Origin: Martelella limonii
Lineage (GTDB): Bacteria > Pseudomonadota > Alphaproteobacteria > Rhizobiales > Rhizobiaceae
Assembly: GCF_013344475.1 (NCBI RefSeq)
Contig: NZ_JABUOU010000006.1
Location: forward strand, 186,001 to 250,000
Direction: 5' to 3'
DNA length: 64,000 nucleotides
Shown piece by piece: positions 27,634-37,399 of the stretch. The notes below the pieces were generated by a model. The model did not search any database. It worked only from the letters and a program-made list of their open reading frames with translations, and was not told the DNA's origin. The translations under genes and the position numbers were made by a program. Each line of letters begins with the position of its first letter. Within the stretch, counting starts at the first letter, position 1.

Positions 27634-29295
27634 ATGTTCTCCATCGGAATCGATTACGGCACAAACACCGTCCGCGCGCTCGTCGTCGGCTGCGATGACG
27701 GCTTTGAATACGGCACCCATGTCTTCGCCTATCCGAGCGGCGAAGATGGCGTTCTTCTGGATTCCGGCGACCCGTTGCTTGCCCGCCAGAGCCCGGCCGA
27801 TTATCTCAAGGGTCTTGAAGCCAGCATCCGCGGCGCGCTGGAACAGGCCGCCCGCCACGAGAAATTCGATGTTTCGAAGGTCATCGGGATCGGCGTCGAT
27901 ACCACCGGCTCGAGCCCCCTTCCCGTCAATACCCAGAACGGCGCCCTTTCCATGGACGCAGGCTTCGAGGACAATCTGAACGCCTATTGCTGGCTCTGGA
28001 AGGACCATACCAGCTGGCGCGAGGCGGAGAAGATCACCGCGCTCGGCAAGGCCGAACGCCCGCATTACCTCGCCATGGTCGGCGATACCTACTCGTCGGA
28101 ATGGTGGTGGTCGAAGATCTGGCACTGCCTCAATGTCGACCGCAAGGTCTTCGATGCCGCCCATTCCTGGGTCGAACTTGCCGACTGGATTCCCTCCGTT
28201 CTTGCCGGCGTGAAATCGCCCGCCGACATCAAGCGCGGCGTCTGCGCTGCCGGCCACAAGGGGCTTTACAATCCGAAATGGGGCGGCCTGCCGGACAAGG
28301 AGTTCCTCTCAAGCCTCGATCCGGCGCTCGCCGATCTGCGCGACCGGCTTTATGACACCGCCCAGGACATCTCCGTTCCCGCCGGCAAGCTTTGCCCCGA
28401 ATGGGCCGAAAGGCTCGGCCTGCCGGAAGGCATCGCGATTGCCACCGGCGCCTTCGACAACCACCTGGGCTCGATCGGCTGCGGCATCGAGGAGGGCATG
28501 CTGGTCAAGGTCATCGGCACCTCCACATGCGATTGCGCGATCGTCGATCTTTCGAAGTCCGACACCATTCCCGGCGTCTGCGGCATCGTCGAAGGCTCGA
28601 TCCTGCCCGGCTATTACGGCATCGAGGCCGGCCAGTCGGCGGTCGGCGACATCTTCAAATGGTGGGTTGAACGCGTCTGCCAGGGCGGCGCGGCGCTCCA
28701 TGAGGAACTGACGCGCGAAGCGACCACGATGAAACCCGGCCAGAGCGGCCTTTTGGCGCTCGACTGGAACAACGGCAACCGCACCATTCTGGTCGACCAG
28801 CGCCTGACCGGGCTGATCCTCGGCCAGACGCTCTATTCCAGCCGCGCCGAGATCTATCGCGCACTGGTGGAGGCGACCGCCTTCGGCGCGCGCGCCATCG
28901 TCGAGCGCATGACCGATTACGGCGTGCCGATCGACAAGGTGGTCTGCGCCGGCGGCATTGCCGAGAAGAACCCGATGCTGATGCAGGTCTATGCCGACGT
29001 GATGAACCGCACCATGCTGGTGACCCGTTCGGCCCAGACCTGCGCGCTCGGCGCGGCGGTGGCTGCAGCCGCCGTCGGCGGCGCCCATGCCGATATCAAG
29101 ACCACGACCCGCGCCATGACCGGGCTCAAAGACATCCGCTATGACCCCATCCCGGAAAACGTCGCGGTCTACGAGGAACTCTATGGTCTCTATCTGACGC
29201 TCCATGACGGCTTTGGCGGCATCACCCGCGATGCCGACCTGTCGCGCGTCATGAAAGACCTGATCGACATCCGCGACAAGGTTCGCGGCGCATAA
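27634..29295 (+). CDS. araB: Ribulokinase
   Basis: 553 residues, the normal AraB length. It phosphorylates L-ribulose with ATP. The N-terminus '[21 protein letters not shown]' and '[14 protein letters not shown]', '[17 protein letters not shown]', '[10 protein letters not shown]' and '[16 protein letters not shown]' are characteristic of AraB within the FGGY kinases. It lies between the transporter genes and araA, so uptake and breakdown are encoded together. Confidence 0.95.
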   Translation: MFSIGIDYGTNTVRALVVGCDDGFEYGTHVFAYPSGEDGVLLDSGDPLLARQSPADYLKGLEASIRGALEQAARHEKFDVSKVIGIGVDTTGSSPLPVNTQNGALSMDAGFEDNLNAYCWLWKDHTSWREAEKITALGKAERPHYLAMVGDTYSSEWWWSKIWHCLNVDRKVFDAAHSWVELADWIPSVLAGVKSPADIKRGVCAAGHKGLYNPKWGGLPDKEFLSSLDPALADLRDRLYDTAQDISVPAGKLCPEWAERLGLPEGIAIATGAFDNHLGSIGCGIEEGMLVKVIGTSTCDCAIVDLSKSDTIPGVCGIVEGSILPGYYGIEAGQSAVGDIFKWWVERVCQGGAALHEELTREATTMKPGQSGLLALDWNNGNRTILVDQRLTGLILGQTLYSSRAEIYRALVEATAFGARAIVERMTDYGVPIDKVVCAGGIAEKNPMLMQVYADVMNRTMLVTRSAQTCALGAAVAAAAVGGAHADIKTTTRAMTGLKDIRYDPIPENVAVYEELYGLYLTLHDGFGGITRDADLSRVMKDLIDIRDKVRGA

Positions 29296-29332
29296 CAGAC
29301 GGCGCAACGTCGCCACTCCCAGGAGGATACAC

Positions 29333-30841
29333 ATGATCGGCCTCAAGCCCCTCAAGATCTGGTTCGTCTGCGGCTCGCAGCATCTTTATGGTCCGGAAAC
29401 GCTCGCCCAGGTGGATGCGCAGTTCAGCGAAATCACCGCTGCACTTTCCAAGGATGGCAAGCTGCCGCTTGAAATCGTGCAGCAGCCGGTGGTGAAGAGC
29501 CCGGCAGAAGCCACCGAGCTCGCGGTCCGCGCCAATTCCGACCCTGAATGCGGCGGCCTGATCCTGTGGATGCACACATTCTCGCCGTCGAAAATGTGGA
29601 TCCGTGGCCTGTCGCAGCTCAACAAGCCGTTCCTGCATCTCCACACCCAGTATGCCCGCGAATTGCCGTGGGATACGATCGACATGGATTACATGAACCT
29701 CAACCAGGCCGCCCATGGCGACCGCGAGGCAGGCTTCATCCACACCCGCATGCGCCTTGGCCGCAAGGTCGTGGCCGGCCACTGGTCGGACCCGGAAGTC
29801 CACGCCCGCATCGACGCCTGGATGCGCGCTGCCCGCGCCTGGGACGACTGGCAGGGCGCCCGCTTCTGCCGCTTCGGCGACAATATGCGTGAAGTGGCCG
29901 TCACCGACGGCGACAAGGTGGCCGCCGAAATGAAGCTCGGCTTCTCGGTCAACGGCTACGGCATCATGGATCTCGTCGATGTCATGGAAACGCTCGCAGA
30001 CAGCGACGTCGCCGATCTCGCCGCAAGCTACGAGAACGAATACAATGTCGTCGACGCGCTGAAAAAGGGCGGGGACCGCCATGACAGCCTGCTGAATGCG
30101 GCGCGCCAGGAACTCGGCCTCAAGACCTTCCTCGAGGCCGGCGGCTTCAAGGGCTTTACCGACACCTTCGAGGATCTGCACGGCATGGAGACCCTGCCGG
30201 GCATGGCGACCCAGCGGATGATGGCCGCCGGCTACGGCTTTGCCGGTGAAGGCGACTGGAAGACGGTGGCGCTGGTGCGCGCGCTCAAGGTGATGGGCCA
30301 CGGCATGAGCGGGGCGACCTCGTTCATGGAGGACTATACCTATCACATGGCGCCCGGCCAGGAGCAGGTGCTGGGCTCCCACATGCTGGAAATCTGCCCG
30401 ACGATCGCAGACGGCAAGCCGAACATTGAGATCCATCCCCTCGGCATCGGCGGCAAGGCCGATCCGGTGCGCATGGTCTTCAACGCGAAGCTTGGCCCGG
30501 CGCTGAATGCCAGCCTGATGGATATGGGCAACCGCTTCCGCCTGCTCGTCAACGAAGTCACGTCCGTCGAACATCCCGACCTGCCGAAGCTTCCTGTTGC
30601 CCGCGCCGTCTGGGAATGCAAGCCGGACTTCAAGACCGCGCTTTCGGCCTGGATTCTGGCGGGCGGCGCCCACCACACCGCCTATTCCAACGATGTGACG
30701 ACCGAGATGCTGGAAGATTTCGCCACCATGGCCGGGATCGAACTTGCCGTCATCAATGACGACACCAGGCTCGACCGCTTCAAGCAGGATCTCAGGACCA
30801 ACGAGATCTACTGGCATCTGGCGCTTGGAGTGAAGGCGTGA
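29333..30841 (+). CDS. araA: L-arabinose isomerase
   Basis: 502 residues, standard length. It converts L-arabinose to L-ribulose using Mn2+. '[20 protein letters not shown]' at the N-terminus, '[14 protein letters not shown]', the metal-site region '[13 protein letters not shown]' and '[10 protein letters not shown]' identify it. An AGGAGG Shine-Dalgarno precedes the ATG. The stop codon overlaps the araD GTG start by four bases. Confidence 0.97.
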   Translation: MIGLKPLKIWFVCGSQHLYGPETLAQVDAQFSEITAALSKDGKLPLEIVQQPVVKSPAEATELAVRANSDPECGGLILWMHTFSPSKMWIRGLSQLNKPFLHLHTQYARELPWDTIDMDYMNLNQAAHGDREAGFIHTRMRLGRKVVAGHWSDPEVHARIDAWMRAARAWDDWQGARFCRFGDNMREVAVTDGDKVAAEMKLGFSVNGYGIMDLVDVMETLADSDVADLAASYENEYNVVDALKKGGDRHDSLLNAARQELGLKTFLEAGGFKGFTDTFEDLHGMETLPGMATQRMMAAGYGFAGEGDWKTVALVRALKVMGHGMSGATSFMEDYTYHMAPGQEQVLGSHMLEICPTIADGKPNIEIHPLGIGGKADPVRMVFNAKLGPALNASLMDMGNRFRLLVNEVTSVEHPDLPKLPVARAVWECKPDFKTALSAWILAGGAHHTAYSNDVTTEMLEDFATMAGIELAVINDDTRLDRFKQDLRTNEIYWHLALGVKA

Positions 30842-31539
30842 GCGGACTTTACGACGACATCCGCCGCCAGGCTTACGAGGCCAATATCGCGCTGCCGAAA
30901 CAGGGGCTGATCAACCTCACCTTCGGCAATGCAAGCGCGGTCGACCGCGACCGGGCCGTGTTCGCGATCAAGCCGAGCGGCGTCGATTATGGCGACCTGT
31001 CGCCCGAAAACATGGTGATCGTGGATTTCGAGGGCAAGATCGTGGAGGGCAATCTGCGCCCCTCCTCCGATACCCCCACCCACCGCCGCCTGTTCCTCGC
31101 CTTCGAGGAGATCGGCGGCGTGGTCCACACCCATTCGACCCGCGCGACTTCCTTCGCACAGGCCGGCCGTGCGATCCCGAATTTCGGCACCACCCATGCG
31201 GACTATTTCTACGGCGAAATCCCCGTAACCCGGAAGATGACGCCGGAGGAGATCGCATCCGCCTATGAATGGGAAACCGGCAATGTCATCGTCGAGCGCT
31301 TCAAGGATCTGAACCCGCTCGATTTTCCGGCCGTGCTGGTCAACCGCCACGCGCCGTTTACCTGGGGCAAGACGGTTGCGAAGGCGGTCGAAGTCGCCGT
31401 TGCCGTCGAATGCATCGCCGACATGGCGCTGATGTCGCTGCAGCTGGAGCCGGGACTGAAGCCGATCGAACAGGAGCTGCTCGACAAGCACTTTCTGCGC
31501 AAGCATGGCGCCGGCGCCTATTACGGCCAGCCCGAATAG
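30838..31539 (+). CDS. araD: L-ribulose-5-phosphate 4-epimerase
   Basis: 233 residues, class II aldolase/epimerase family. It converts L-ribulose-5-phosphate to D-xylulose-5-phosphate for the pentose phosphate pathway. Zinc-ligand histidines fit '[17 protein letters not shown]' (about residues 94-110) and '[10 protein letters not shown]' (about 168-177). It starts at GTG 30838 overlapping the araA stop codon, so it is translationally coupled. It is the last gene of the operon; a hairpin follows. Confidence 0.95.
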   Translation: MSGLYDDIRRQAYEANIALPKQGLINLTFGNASAVDRDRAVFAIKPSGVDYGDLSPENMVIVDFEGKIVEGNLRPSSDTPTHRRLFLAFEEIGGVVHTHSTRATSFAQAGRAIPNFGTTHADYFYGEIPVTRKMTPEEIASAYEWETGNVIVERFKDLNPLDFPAVLVNRHAPFTWGKTVAKAVEVAVAVECIADMALMSLQLEPGLKPIEQELLDKHFLRKHGAGAYYGQPE

Positions 31540-31553
31540 GAAAATCGTCCTCT

Positions 31554-31581
31554 CTCCCGGCCATCTTGCTCTGGCCGGGAG
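31554..31581 (+). terminator. Hairpin at the end of the ara operon
   Basis: A perfect 10-bp GC-rich stem (31554-31563 with 31572-31581) with an 8-base loop begins 14 bases after the araD stop codon. There is no T run. Likely 3' end of the ytfQ-araD transcript. Confidence 0.6.
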
Positions 31582-31801
31582 CCGCCTTCCCGCCAGCGCT
31601 TGCGCGCAACAGGCTGCCCGCCCTTCGGTCGTGGGGAAGATGTCAAGGGAGCACGCCAAGGGAACCAGCGGTCCGTCCCTTGCGTTTGCGTGTGGCCACA
31701 AACTGCTTTAGCTTCGCCCGAACCATCACGCTGCCTGCTCCCGCGCGATGCTGGAGCCATGAACCACGCAGGCGCAGAGCGCCCTGGCATTGGAGCCGCC
31801 G

Positions 31802-32596
31802 ATGAGATCTTTGCGAAGCCTTTTTACCAGCCCCAAACCGGAAGCGCGGGACGAGGAAGCGCCAGCTCCGTTTCGCGGTGGCCTGCCGGCACCAGAGCAA
31901 GGCTTCGTGGCGATCGGCGACATCCACGGCTGTTCCGAAGCCCTTGCCCTGATGTGGGAAAAGATCGCTGCCGCCGCTCCCGGCCTCACCATCGTGCATG
32001 TCGGCGACTATATCGACCGTGGCCCCGATTCGGCCGGCGTGTTGCGGATGCTTTCCGAACGCCAGGCGAAAGCCGGCGATATCGTCTGCCTCAAGGGCAA
32101 CCATGAGGACATGTTTCTCGACTTTCTTGAGGCGCCGGAAGAAAAGGGCGAACGCTTCCTGCGGTATGGCGGACTGCAGACGCTTGAAAGCTTCAAGGGA
32201 ATGGCGCTTTCGGGCGTTCGCGGCCCGGAGGAACTGCGCAAGACGCGCGACGCGGTGGTCGAACAGATCGGCCCCGAAACCCGCCAGATGCTGGGCGCGA
32301 TGCAGACGCTCTGGAAAAGCGGCAATGTTGCCGTGGTCCATGCCGGCGCCGATCCGCGCAAGCCCATCGAAGGCCAGCGCGCCAGCAATCTCACCTGGGG
32401 CCATCCGGCCTTCGGAAAGCTCGCCCGCGCGGATGGCATCTGGATCGTCCACGGCCACACCATCGTGGACCGGCCGACCATGGCCAACGGCATGATCTCG
32501 ATCGATACCGGCGCCTATGCCAATGGCAGGCTCACCGCCGCCATCATCCGCCCCGACCAGGAGGTCGAGTTCCTGCAGGTTGCAGCCGGCAAATGA
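31802..32596 (+). CDS. Metallophosphoesterase, serine/threonine phosphatase (PPP) family
   Basis: 264 residues. The three metal-binding blocks of the PPP/Ap4A-hydrolase family are present: 'AIGDIHGCSEAL', 'VGDYIDRGPDSAGVL' and 'LKGNHEDMF', followed by 'WIVHGHTIVDRP'. It could act on phosphoproteins or dinucleoside polyphosphates. No signal peptide; cytoplasmic. I chose ATG 31802; a TTG at 31790 is in frame. It stands between the ara operon and a convergent Slam-like gene. Confidence 0.82.
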   Translation: MRSLRSLFTSPKPEARDEEAPAPFRGGLPAPEQGFVAIGDIHGCSEALALMWEKIAAAAPGLTIVHVGDYIDRGPDSAGVLRMLSERQAKAGDIVCLKGNHEDMFLDFLEAPEEKGERFLRYGGLQTLESFKGMALSGVRGPEELRKTRDAVVEQIGPETRQMLGAMQTLWKSGNVAVVHAGADPRKPIEGQRASNLTWGHPAFGKLARADGIWIVHGHTIVDRPTMANGMISIDTGAYANGRLTAAIIRPDQEVEFLQVAAGK

Positions 32597-32601
32597 TATC
32601 C

Positions 32602-32617
32602 GGACGCACTTGCGTCC
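32602..32617. terminator. Short hairpin between convergent genes
   Basis: GGACGC and GCGTCC (6 bp) flank a 4-base loop in the 30-base gap between the phosphatase and the Slam-like gene. It could mark the 3' end of both. Confidence 0.35.
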
Positions 32618-32626
32618 ACCACGCCG

Positions 32627-33955
32627 TCAGAACTCCTTGGTGATGAACAGCGAAATCGTGCTCTTGTTGTACTCGTAGAGCTCGACATTCGAGAAGTTCT
32701 GCGAATAGGCATATTCGAGCCGCGGCGCGAAACCCTTGGCCGCGAGCGTGCGGAAGGTGGCGCCGACCTCGACATCGATCCGCCGGTCGAGACGCGGCTT
32801 GGTCATCAGCGGAAAATCGCCGACATAATCGCGCAGCGTGCCCGACACGGCGATATCCGTGAGAATTCCGCCCGACCATTCCCGGGCATATTTGGCATTC
32901 ACATTGTAGCCGTCATAGGAGTTGATGTCGTTTTCGGCATGGACATGATTGTAGCCGCCGCCGAAACGGATGCTGCTGGCTGCCGTCAGCGCATAGCGGT
33001 GATTGAGGCTGAAGCCCGCCTCATAGCCGTCAAAGGCGTCGATCTCGTCATAATCGAGCAGCTGATAGGACACGCTTGCCGAGGTGACGCCGAACGGGCC
33101 GAAGGAACGGCGCACGGAAAACACCGGGCCATAGCCGGTGCGGTAGGGCTCGTTGCCGATGAGCACGCGCTCGGCGGCAATGCCGCCGCTGAAGATCCAC
33201 GGATCCATGCGCCAGGACAATTGGGAGAAACCGCCGAACTGGGTCTGGTTGTACTGGGTTTCCCTGTAGGCAAGACCGGTTACCGAGCCGCCGAAGGTCA
33301 GCGACAGGTCGTCGACGAGTTCAAATGTGTAGGTACCGTTCGCGCCGTAATTCAGACCGACGCCGCTTTCGGCCTTTTCGCCGGGCGCAAGCGCCACGCC
33401 GCCGACATGAACCAGATCCTCGTCGGTCGCATCGGAAATGTTCGAGCTCGGCGCAATCGCCACATAGCCGCCCAGCGTCCAGGGCCGGTCGAGGTTCACC
33501 CGGTCGATGAAATCCTCATAGAAGGAGCGGAGCGATTCGCTTGGCGCGGTGTCGGCCAGAAGCGAGAAATGATAGATCGCCGCCTTTTTCTCTCCCATGA
33601 GCGACAGCGTGTGGGCAAGTTCCTGGCGCACGCGCGTCAGATCGGGCTTCTGGGTGAGGATTTCACGCATGATGGCGGCCGCCTGCGTCAGCTTCCCCTG
33701 GCGCTTCAGGATCAGCGCATAGGTAAACTGCTGCGAGATCACCGACATCTCGGGATCGCTGGTGAGATGGGCCGAGAGCGCCATCGCCTTGTCGTATTGT
33801 CCCGATTCGATCAGCATCTTGATCTCGGGAAAGGGATTGGCCGCATGCGCCTGACCAGCGCCAAGCCCAGCACAAATCACAGCGTAAAACACAGCGAAAA
33901 AAGCGACGTCAGCCGCCAGTTTCGACCAACAGGAGAACAAACGCGCGATCTGCAT
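32627..33955 (-). CDS. Slam-like outer-membrane protein (surface lipoprotein assembly modifier)
   Basis: 442 residues. A signal peptide ('MQIARLFSCWSKLAADVAFF...GAGQAHA') is followed by a TPR-like helical region (about residues 30-150: 'IESGQYDKAMALSAHL', 'ALILKRQGKLTQAAAIMREI', 'LAHTLSLMGEKKAAIYHFSL'). The rest is beta-strand rich with alternating aromatic residues and ends 'SLFITKEF', the terminal Phe of outer-membrane barrels. TPR plus a C-terminal barrel is the Slam architecture, which moves lipoproteins or hemophores across the outer membrane. The gene just upstream encodes a TbpB-like lipoprotein, the expected client. Start ATG 33955 chosen over 33970 for the signal peptide. Confidence 0.85.
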   Translation of the reverse strand: MQIARLFSCWSKLAADVAFFAVFYAVICAGLGAGQAHAANPFPEIKMLIESGQYDKAMALSAHLTSDPEMSVISQQFTYALILKRQGKLTQAAAIMREILTQKPDLTRVRQELAHTLSLMGEKKAAIYHFSLLADTAPSESLRSFYEDFIDRVNLDRPWTLGGYVAIAPSSNISDATDEDLVHVGGVALAPGEKAESGVGLNYGANGTYTFELVDDLSLTFGGSVTGLAYRETQYNQTQFGGFSQLSWRMDPWIFSGGIAAERVLIGNEPYRTGYGPVFSVRRSFGPFGVTSASVSYQLLDYDEIDAFDGYEAGFSLNHRYALTAASSIRFGGGYNHVHAENDINSYDGYNVNAKYAREWSGGILTDIAVSGTLRDYVGDFPLMTKPRLDRRIDVEVGATFRTLAAKGFAPRLEYAYSQNFSNVELYEYNKSTISLFITKEF

Positions 33956-34045
33956 GCGATTACCAGTCACTCATTACATTTTCGGCCGGGCAGCACCCGG
34001 CATTGGCAATCACGGGCCGGCGGCCGGCCCGTGATAACGCGTTCT

Positions 34046-34858
34046 TCATCGGTCGGCAATGAATGTACCAACGGCGCCGGATCCTGTCAGATCGCCTGCA
34101 CCATTCAGCAGATAGGTACCCGCCATGCCGGCCGCCGCCGGGCCGTAAAACCCGCCTTCAACCCCGGAAGCACCCTGATTGATCAAACCATAATCATTGG
34201 CGATCGCAATCGAATTGGGGTTGGAGTTGAATTCCGAGCCCTGGATCGTGGCATCGAAGGTAATGTCGCCCATATCGCTCTGCATCGCGCCGGCGAGCTG
34301 GCCGGTCCCGAAGTTCACGTTCGCCTGGAAGCCGCCCTCGATATAGTCGAGCGTGGATGGCGGGAAGGGCAGCGAATAGTCGGTGACCGCTGCGCCGCCG
34401 AGATGGTTGCCGCGATAAACGGCCGTGCCGGTCAAGGGCATCTGGGAAGCGGGCGTCATGCCGTTGGTCGAGCGCACCGCCGTGAAGGTCAGGTCATCCC
34501 CACCCGGCTCCACCTCGATCAGCGCGACAACGGGCCCTTCCTTGATCGCCGGATTGTTGAAATAGCCAAGCTGCAGATAGGCGTCGGCGTCGTCGCTGAC
34601 AAAGCCGCCGGAGCCATCGGCATAGAAATTCGCCGATTGGCCGGCATCCGGCCCTTCCGTCATCACGACGGTAACCGTATCATCGCCATTGACGCTGATA
34701 TTGGCGGCGGCGCCGCCAGAGCCGGTGACCTGCGCCGTGCGCATGTTGACGTCCCCAAAATAGCCAACGGCATTGGTCGAAATCACATCATTGCTGTCAC
34801 TGCCACAGCCGGCAACGACTGCGGCCGCGCCAAGCACGGCCACGCTCAAATACTTCAT
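34046..34858 (-). CDS. TbpB-like beta-barrel lipoprotein, probable Slam client
   Basis: 270 residues. The N-terminus 'MKYLSVAVLGAAAVVAGCGS' is a lipoprotein signal peptide with lipobox VAGC. The C-terminal third resembles the small barrel of transferrin-binding protein B and factor-H-binding protein: 'VNFGTGQLAGAM', 'ITFDATIQGSEF', then 'GVEGGFYGPAAAGMAGTY' and the final 'GSGAVGTFIADR'. Residues 25-160 are another beta-rich region of unknown ligand. It precedes the Slam-like gene by 90 bases on the same strand, so it is probably exposed at the cell surface by that protein. No TonB-dependent receptor is adjacent. Confidence 0.78.
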   Translation of the reverse strand: MKYLSVAVLGAAAVVAGCGSDSNDVISTNAVGYFGDVNMRTAQVTGSGGAAANISVNGDDTVTVVMTEGPDAGQSANFYADGSGGFVSDDADAYLQLGYFNNPAIKEGPVVALIEVEPGGDDLTFTAVRSTNGMTPASQMPLTGTAVYRGNHLGGAAVTDYSLPFPPSTLDYIEGGFQANVNFGTGQLAGAMQSDMGDITFDATIQGSEFNSNPNSIAIANDYGLINQGASGVEGGFYGPAAAGMAGTYLLNGAGDLTGSGAVGTFIADR

Positions 34859-34940
34859 CGTCCCCACTCCCCCTTGCCGAAAAATTAACAAGTAGTTAAC
34901 TGTTGCAACGGCAGCGGATCGTGTCAACGGGATCGAAAGT

Positions 34941-34955
34941 ATATTAGCTTAATAT
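34941..34955. promoter_or_regulatory. AT-rich palindrome between the TbpB-like and SapC genes
   Basis: ATATTA-GCT-TAATAT (6-base arms) lies in the 178-base divergent region, 83 bases from one start and 82 from the other. Its central position and low GC against a GC-rich background suggest an operator or overlapping promoters. I cannot match it to a known metalloregulator box. Confidence 0.4.
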
Positions 34956-35036
34956 TTCAAGAGATTGCCAAACCCCTGCAACCGATCGGGCAGGGCGAGC
35001 GTTTTAGGTCACAGTGCCTTTAGGAGACCGGAATAT

Positions 35037-35789
35037 ATGACGACCCAGACTCAATTGCCGCTTTTTTACAAGAAACCCGAGGTCCTGCGATTTGAAGACC
35101 ACAAGGGAATGGGGCTTGCGAAAGAGCGCGACTTTTCGTTCACGGCCGAGGCGACCGCCATTCCCCTTTCCGTCAGCGAATTCATGCCGGCCATCCGTCA
35201 CTATCCGATCGTGTTTGTCGGCGAAAAGGATCCGTCCCCGGTCGCGATCGTCGGCTTGAAGCAGGGGCACAATCTCATGCTTGAAGAGAACGGCGGCTGG
35301 GCGGCGCAGACCTATGTGCCGGCCTATATTCGCCGTTATCCCTTCATTCTGGTGCAGTCGCAGGACCAGGACACGCGCTATCTGGCCTATGACAGCGGCA
35401 GCGACATGGTAAAACCGCTCGAAGAGGCCCCCGATGCCGCGCCGATCTTCAACGAGGACGGGACCGCGAGCAAGGTGGTCGAGCCGATGCTCAATCTCTG
35501 CGAGGCCTATCACCAGCACCGGGCGCAGGACACGGCGTTCCTGAAGGCCGTTGCCGAAGCAGACCTGCTGGTCGCCCGCCATGTCGACATGGATTTCCCC
35601 GACAAGTCGCGCTACCGCCTGGATGGCTTCCGCGTGATCGACATCGAGCGCTATCGCGCGCTGTCGGCCAAGACGCTGAAGCACTGGACGGAAAAGGGCT
35701 GGGCAGACGCGATTGCGCTCCACCTTGCCTCCGCCCAGAACTGGGGTCTGCTGATGGAGCGCAACCAGCGCTTTCTCAAAAGCGCCTGA
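35037..35789 (+). CDS. SapC family protein
   Basis: 250 residues from ATG 35037, with a TAGGAGA Shine-Dalgarno at 35021-35027. The pattern 'FMPAIRHYPIVFVGEKDPSPVAIVGL', 'GWAAQTYVPAYIRRYPFIL' (in part) and 'FRVIDIERYRALS' is that of the SapC family, named after an S-layer locus gene of Campylobacter. No signal peptide or membrane helix is visible. In proteobacteria SapC genes often sit near surface or TonB-related genes; the molecular role is not known. It is divergent from the TbpB-like/Slam pair. Confidence 0.82.
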   Translation: MTTQTQLPLFYKKPEVLRFEDHKGMGLAKERDFSFTAEATAIPLSVSEFMPAIRHYPIVFVGEKDPSPVAIVGLKQGHNLMLEENGGWAAQTYVPAYIRRYPFILVQSQDQDTRYLAYDSGSDMVKPLEEAPDAAPIFNEDGTASKVVEPMLNLCEAYHQHRAQDTAFLKAVAEADLLVARHVDMDFPDKSRYRLDGFRVIDIERYRALSAKTLKHWTEKGWADAIALHLASAQNWGLLMERNQRFLKSA

Positions 35790-35797
35790 TCGCGGCC

Positions 35798-36562
35798 TTA
35801 CGGCATATATTGCCCGCCATTGATATCGATGACCTGTCCGGTGATGTAGCCGGACATGGTCGGCGAGGCGAGAAACGCAAAACTCCAGGCGCAATCCTGA
35901 GCCGTTCCGAGCCTGCCGAGCGGGATCGTGTTGAGGGCGGCATTCATGGCTGCATGCGGGGTTTCATCGTGGAACGGCGTTTCGATCACGCCGGGCGCCA
36001 GCGCATTGACCCGGATCCCGTCACCGGCAAGTTCCTTCGCGAGCGAACGGGTCAGCGAATGCGCCGCCGATTTCGCCGCTGCGTAAATGCCTGATCCCAT
36101 CGCGCCGCCATTGCGTGCCGCGATCGAACCGACATTGATGACGGAGGCCCGGTCGCTCGCCTTCAGGGCGGGCAGCGCCTGGCGCACAAGCCTCAGGATC
36201 GAACGGGTGTTGAGATCGAACACCTGTTCGTAGACGGCCTCGTCGAATGCGCCAACGCTGGTGCGGCCGATCGCGCCGGCATTGTTGATCAGACAGTCGA
36301 GACCGCCCATGATCGCGACCGCCTCGTCCACGATGCGCTGCGCCTCGTCGGCCTTTGCGACATCGCCGCCCACTACATGCGCCTTTCCGCCTGCCCTCTT
36401 CAGCCGGTCGGCAAGCGCTGCCGCCGCCTCCTTGCCGCTGTAATAATGCACGCACACCTCGGCACCACAGCGCGAGAGCGCCTCGGCAGCCGCGGCACCG
36501 ATACCGGAGCTTGCCCCGGTCACGAGAACCTTCATTCCAACGAGATCATCTACGGGGATCAT
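35798..36562 (-). CDS. Short-chain dehydrogenase/reductase (SDR)
   Basis: 254 residues. Classical SDR motifs: 'GASSGIGAAAAEAL' (NAD(P) binding, about 16-29), 'CLINNAGAIG' (about 91-100), catalytic Ser in 'VINVGSIAARNG', Tyr/Lys in 'GIYAAAKSAAHSLT', and C-terminal 'YITGQVIDINGGQYMP'. The FabG-like fold does not reveal the substrate. It starts at ATG 36562 ('MIPVDDLVGMKVLVTG'). It converges on sapC with 8 bases between the stop codons. Confidence 0.85.
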   Translation of the reverse strand: MIPVDDLVGMKVLVTGASSGIGAAAAEALSRCGAEVCVHYYSGKEAAAALADRLKRAGGKAHVVGGDVAKADEAQRIVDEAVAIMGGLDCLINNAGAIGRTSVGAFDEAVYEQVFDLNTRSILRLVRQALPALKASDRASVINVGSIAARNGGAMGSGIYAAAKSAAHSLTRSLAKELAGDGIRVNALAPGVIETPFHDETPHAAMNAALNTIPLGRLGTAQDCAWSFAFLASPTMSGYITGQVIDINGGQYMP

Positions 36563-36626
36563 GGACCTGCCCTCTTTGTTTCTGGCCGTGTTTTCATACA
36601 CAGCTTGTCTTCACCGCGCACGCGAA

Positions 36627-36648
36627 AAACCCGGCCGGAGCCGGGTTT
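36627..36648 (-). terminator. Rho-independent terminator of the IalB-family gene
   Basis: Read on the minus strand, a 9-bp stem AAACCCGGC/GCCGGGTTT with a 4-base loop runs straight into T residues, 24 bases after the ialB stop codon. A textbook intrinsic terminator. Confidence 0.85.
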
Positions 36649-36672
36649 GGAAACTTGGAACCTGACTGAGGT

Positions 36673-37176
36673 TTACTTGCAGGTGCTGATCTTGTTCAGC
36701 GCCGCAGTAACGCCGATCAGCGAATAAGTATGGCTGGTGACCGTACCGCGCGCCGAGGTTGCCTTGACTTCCATGGTGCGACCCGCCTTCAGAGCTGCAA
36801 CCAGCGTCGGCTCCTGGGCCGCATTTTCAAGCCAGCCGCCCTTGCCCTTGTGATACATCGCGAAGCTCTTGCCGTCGACGATCACGTTGATGGTCGAGCC
36901 TTCCTTCAGCGTGAAACCCATCATCGCCTGCGGCTCGAGCGAAACGCTCTGGCCCGGATATTTCGTGACCACGAAGAAGTTGTCGCCGTGATCCACATTG
37001 GCCGGCTCCTTCTTTGCCGGCACGGAAAGGGCGTAGCACACCTTGCCTGCATCCGACTGGTAGGAATAGGCGACCCATGCATCGAATTTCTGGATGGGTG
37101 TCGGCGTCTGCGCGGAAGCGATCGAGGCGCCGGTGAATAGAAGTACCAGTACGAGGACGATTCTTTTTGCAAACAT
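36673..37176 (-). CDS. Invasion-associated locus B (IalB) family protein
   Basis: 167 residues with signal peptide 'MFAKRIVLVLVLLFTGASIASA'. The mature protein 'KFDAWVAYSYQSDAGKVCYAL', 'MMGFTLKEGSTINVIVDGKSF' and 'TSHTYSLIGVTAALNKIS' is typical of IalB-family periplasmic proteins, common in Hyphomicrobiales. Two cysteines (one early, one near the C-terminus) could form a disulfide. The name comes from Bartonella; no invasion role is implied here. Confidence 0.84.
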   Translation of the reverse strand: MFAKRIVLVLVLLFTGASIASAQTPTPIQKFDAWVAYSYQSDAGKVCYALSVPAKKEPANVDHGDNFFVVTKYPGQSVSLEPQAMMGFTLKEGSTINVIVDGKSFAMYHKGKGGWLENAAQEPTLVAALKAGRTMEVKATSARGTVTSHTYSLIGVTAALNKISTCK

Positions 37177-37399
37177 GTGATCCTGCCGATTTTCTCTGCT
37201 TGGTGCCGGGCGCGCGACCTTGCCTCGGCGCGTCCCGCTACTTTGAGATTGAGCCAATTACATACGCAATCGAGGTTACCAAAATCTCAACGTTGGAACG
37301 GTTAAGGCCCGGCCGCCCATTTCAGTGGCTCATTGATTATGAGACAGACAAATGCCGCCAATCACGGCGAGAATGCGGCAAGAGCGTCCGAAAACCAAA

